64,000 nucleotides of DNA, taken from assembly GCA_023389155.1 (NCBI GenBank), contig JAEWEV010000008.1:124001-188000 (forward strand), in the 5' to 3' direction. Below are positions 63,697-64,000 of this stretch, in pieces. A program made the position numbers and the translations under genes. Within the stretch, counting starts at the first letter, position 1; the number at the start of each line of letters is the position of its first letter. This DNA comes from Pseudomonadota bacterium (lineage in GTDB: Bacteria; Pseudomonadota; Gammaproteobacteria; Burkholderiales; Burkholderiaceae_B). The notes beneath the pieces were generated by a model, which ran no database searches, was not told where the DNA came from, and worked only from the letters and a program-made list of their open reading frames with translations.

Positions 63697-64000
63697 TTAT
63701 TGAGGTTTTGACTCTGAGCCGGCGTCTGCCGGCGTTTCAGGATTGCTTTCTGTTGGCGTAGCGGACGACGCATCGCTGGCCGGCTCCGAAGAAGACTCTG
63801 TCGCTGGCGCAGCAGATGAATCAGCAGGCGCTGCTGATGAGTCGGCGGCCGGTGTTGTCGAGGAATCGTTAGCAGGAGTCGCAGTCGAGTCGGCTGGTGC
63901 TGTGGTTGAATCAGCTGGTGTGGTCGTAGAATCTGCAGCAGGCTCAGGCGTCGTGCTCTCAGCTGGTGTGGATTCGGTTGCGCCGCTAGTACTTTCGCGA
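63697..64000 (-). CDS. C-terminal end of a low-complexity Ala/Ser/Thr/Pro-rich protein (partial)
   Basis: The last 100 codons of a gene that begins outside the window, stop at 63697-63699. The sequence is almost entirely Ala, Ser, Thr, Pro, Asp and Glu, with an irregular repeat of about six residues (TPADSTTAPADSTATPA). It is probably a disordered linker or surface-exposed tail, perhaps of an envelope protein. No domain is visible, so no function is offered. The composition looks like an internally expanded repeat. Confidence 0.7.
   Translation of the reverse strand, partial: RESTSGATESTPAESTTPEPAADSTTTPADSTTAPADSTATPANDSSTTPAADSSAAPADSSAAPATESSSEPASDASSATPTESNPETPADAGSESKPQ

Overview
The window looks like chromosomal DNA of a betaproteobacterium in the Burkholderiales, most likely Alcaligenaceae; an Advenella-like genome is my best guess. 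The signs are a BktB-type thiolase, nadE next to glnB, surE-pcm-nlpD in a row, rpmI-rplT-pheS-pheT-ihfA-merR, a UbiK gene close to comM, and moderate G+C (low fifties by eye, not computed). Gene density is high and nearly everything is housekeeping or core metabolism. I see no CRISPR array, prophage, integron, insertion sequence or rRNA operon. One tRNA gene (Pro, anticodon GGG) is present.

Layout. 1-4217: an AcrAB-type RND efflux pump on the minus strand, with acrB cut by the window edge. 4647-7374: a TrpX-type ABC importer operon with an internal hairpin. 7500-9469: bktB followed by a spermidine-synthase-like methyltransferase fold. 9567-17842: xthA, a lipoprotein resembling the SecD P1 region, an RsuA-family pseudouridine synthase, ubiC, nadE-glnB, argH and rlmD. 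18186-22379: a Spy-like periplasmic protein, a PolB-like 3'-5' exonuclease, then nlpD, pcm and surE (cell-wall and stationary-phase repair genes). 22505-30390: plsY, tsaD, a purine permease, a thioredoxin, an ABC-F ATPase (ybiT) with yigZ, and tadA coupled to ldcA by an ATGA overlap. 30391-32900: a small cassette that looks inserted, with a gene fragment, a TetR regulator and an SGNH hydrolase. 32913-41574: guanine and purine synthesis (guaA, guaB, purL), with an alpha/beta hydrolase gene lying between guaA and guaB on the other strand. 41927-48181: pbpG, a catalytically dead YpfH homologue, yqeY, dinB, two small unknowns and a helicase IV. 48539-55395: several small envelope proteins, a methyltransferase, yceI, a GFA protein, tRNA-Pro with a decayed coding stretch behind it, and lldD. 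55661-60565: the translation cluster merR-ihfA-pheT-pheS-rplT-rpmI, without infC. 60971-64000: comM, ubiK and the tail of a low-complexity Ala/Ser/Thr/Pro protein.

Working together: guaB, guaA, purL and the purine permease cover purine supply; nadE-glnB links NAD synthesis with nitrogen sensing; nlpD, ldcA, pbpG, plsY and several lipoproteins serve the envelope; ubiC and ubiK serve ubiquinone synthesis; tsaD, tadA, rlmD and the RsuA-family enzyme modify tRNA and rRNA.

I did not find a convincing new multi-gene system. The best leads are a YpfH-family protein that has lost its catalytic Ser and His, a free-standing lipoprotein with a SecD-like head domain, a perfect 17-bp inverted repeat upstream of yceI, decayed coding DNA behind tRNA-Pro, a TetR/SGNH cassette with an operator-like palindrome between -35 and -10, and the breaks in the usual infC-rpmI, nlpD-rpoS and guaB-guaA arrangements.
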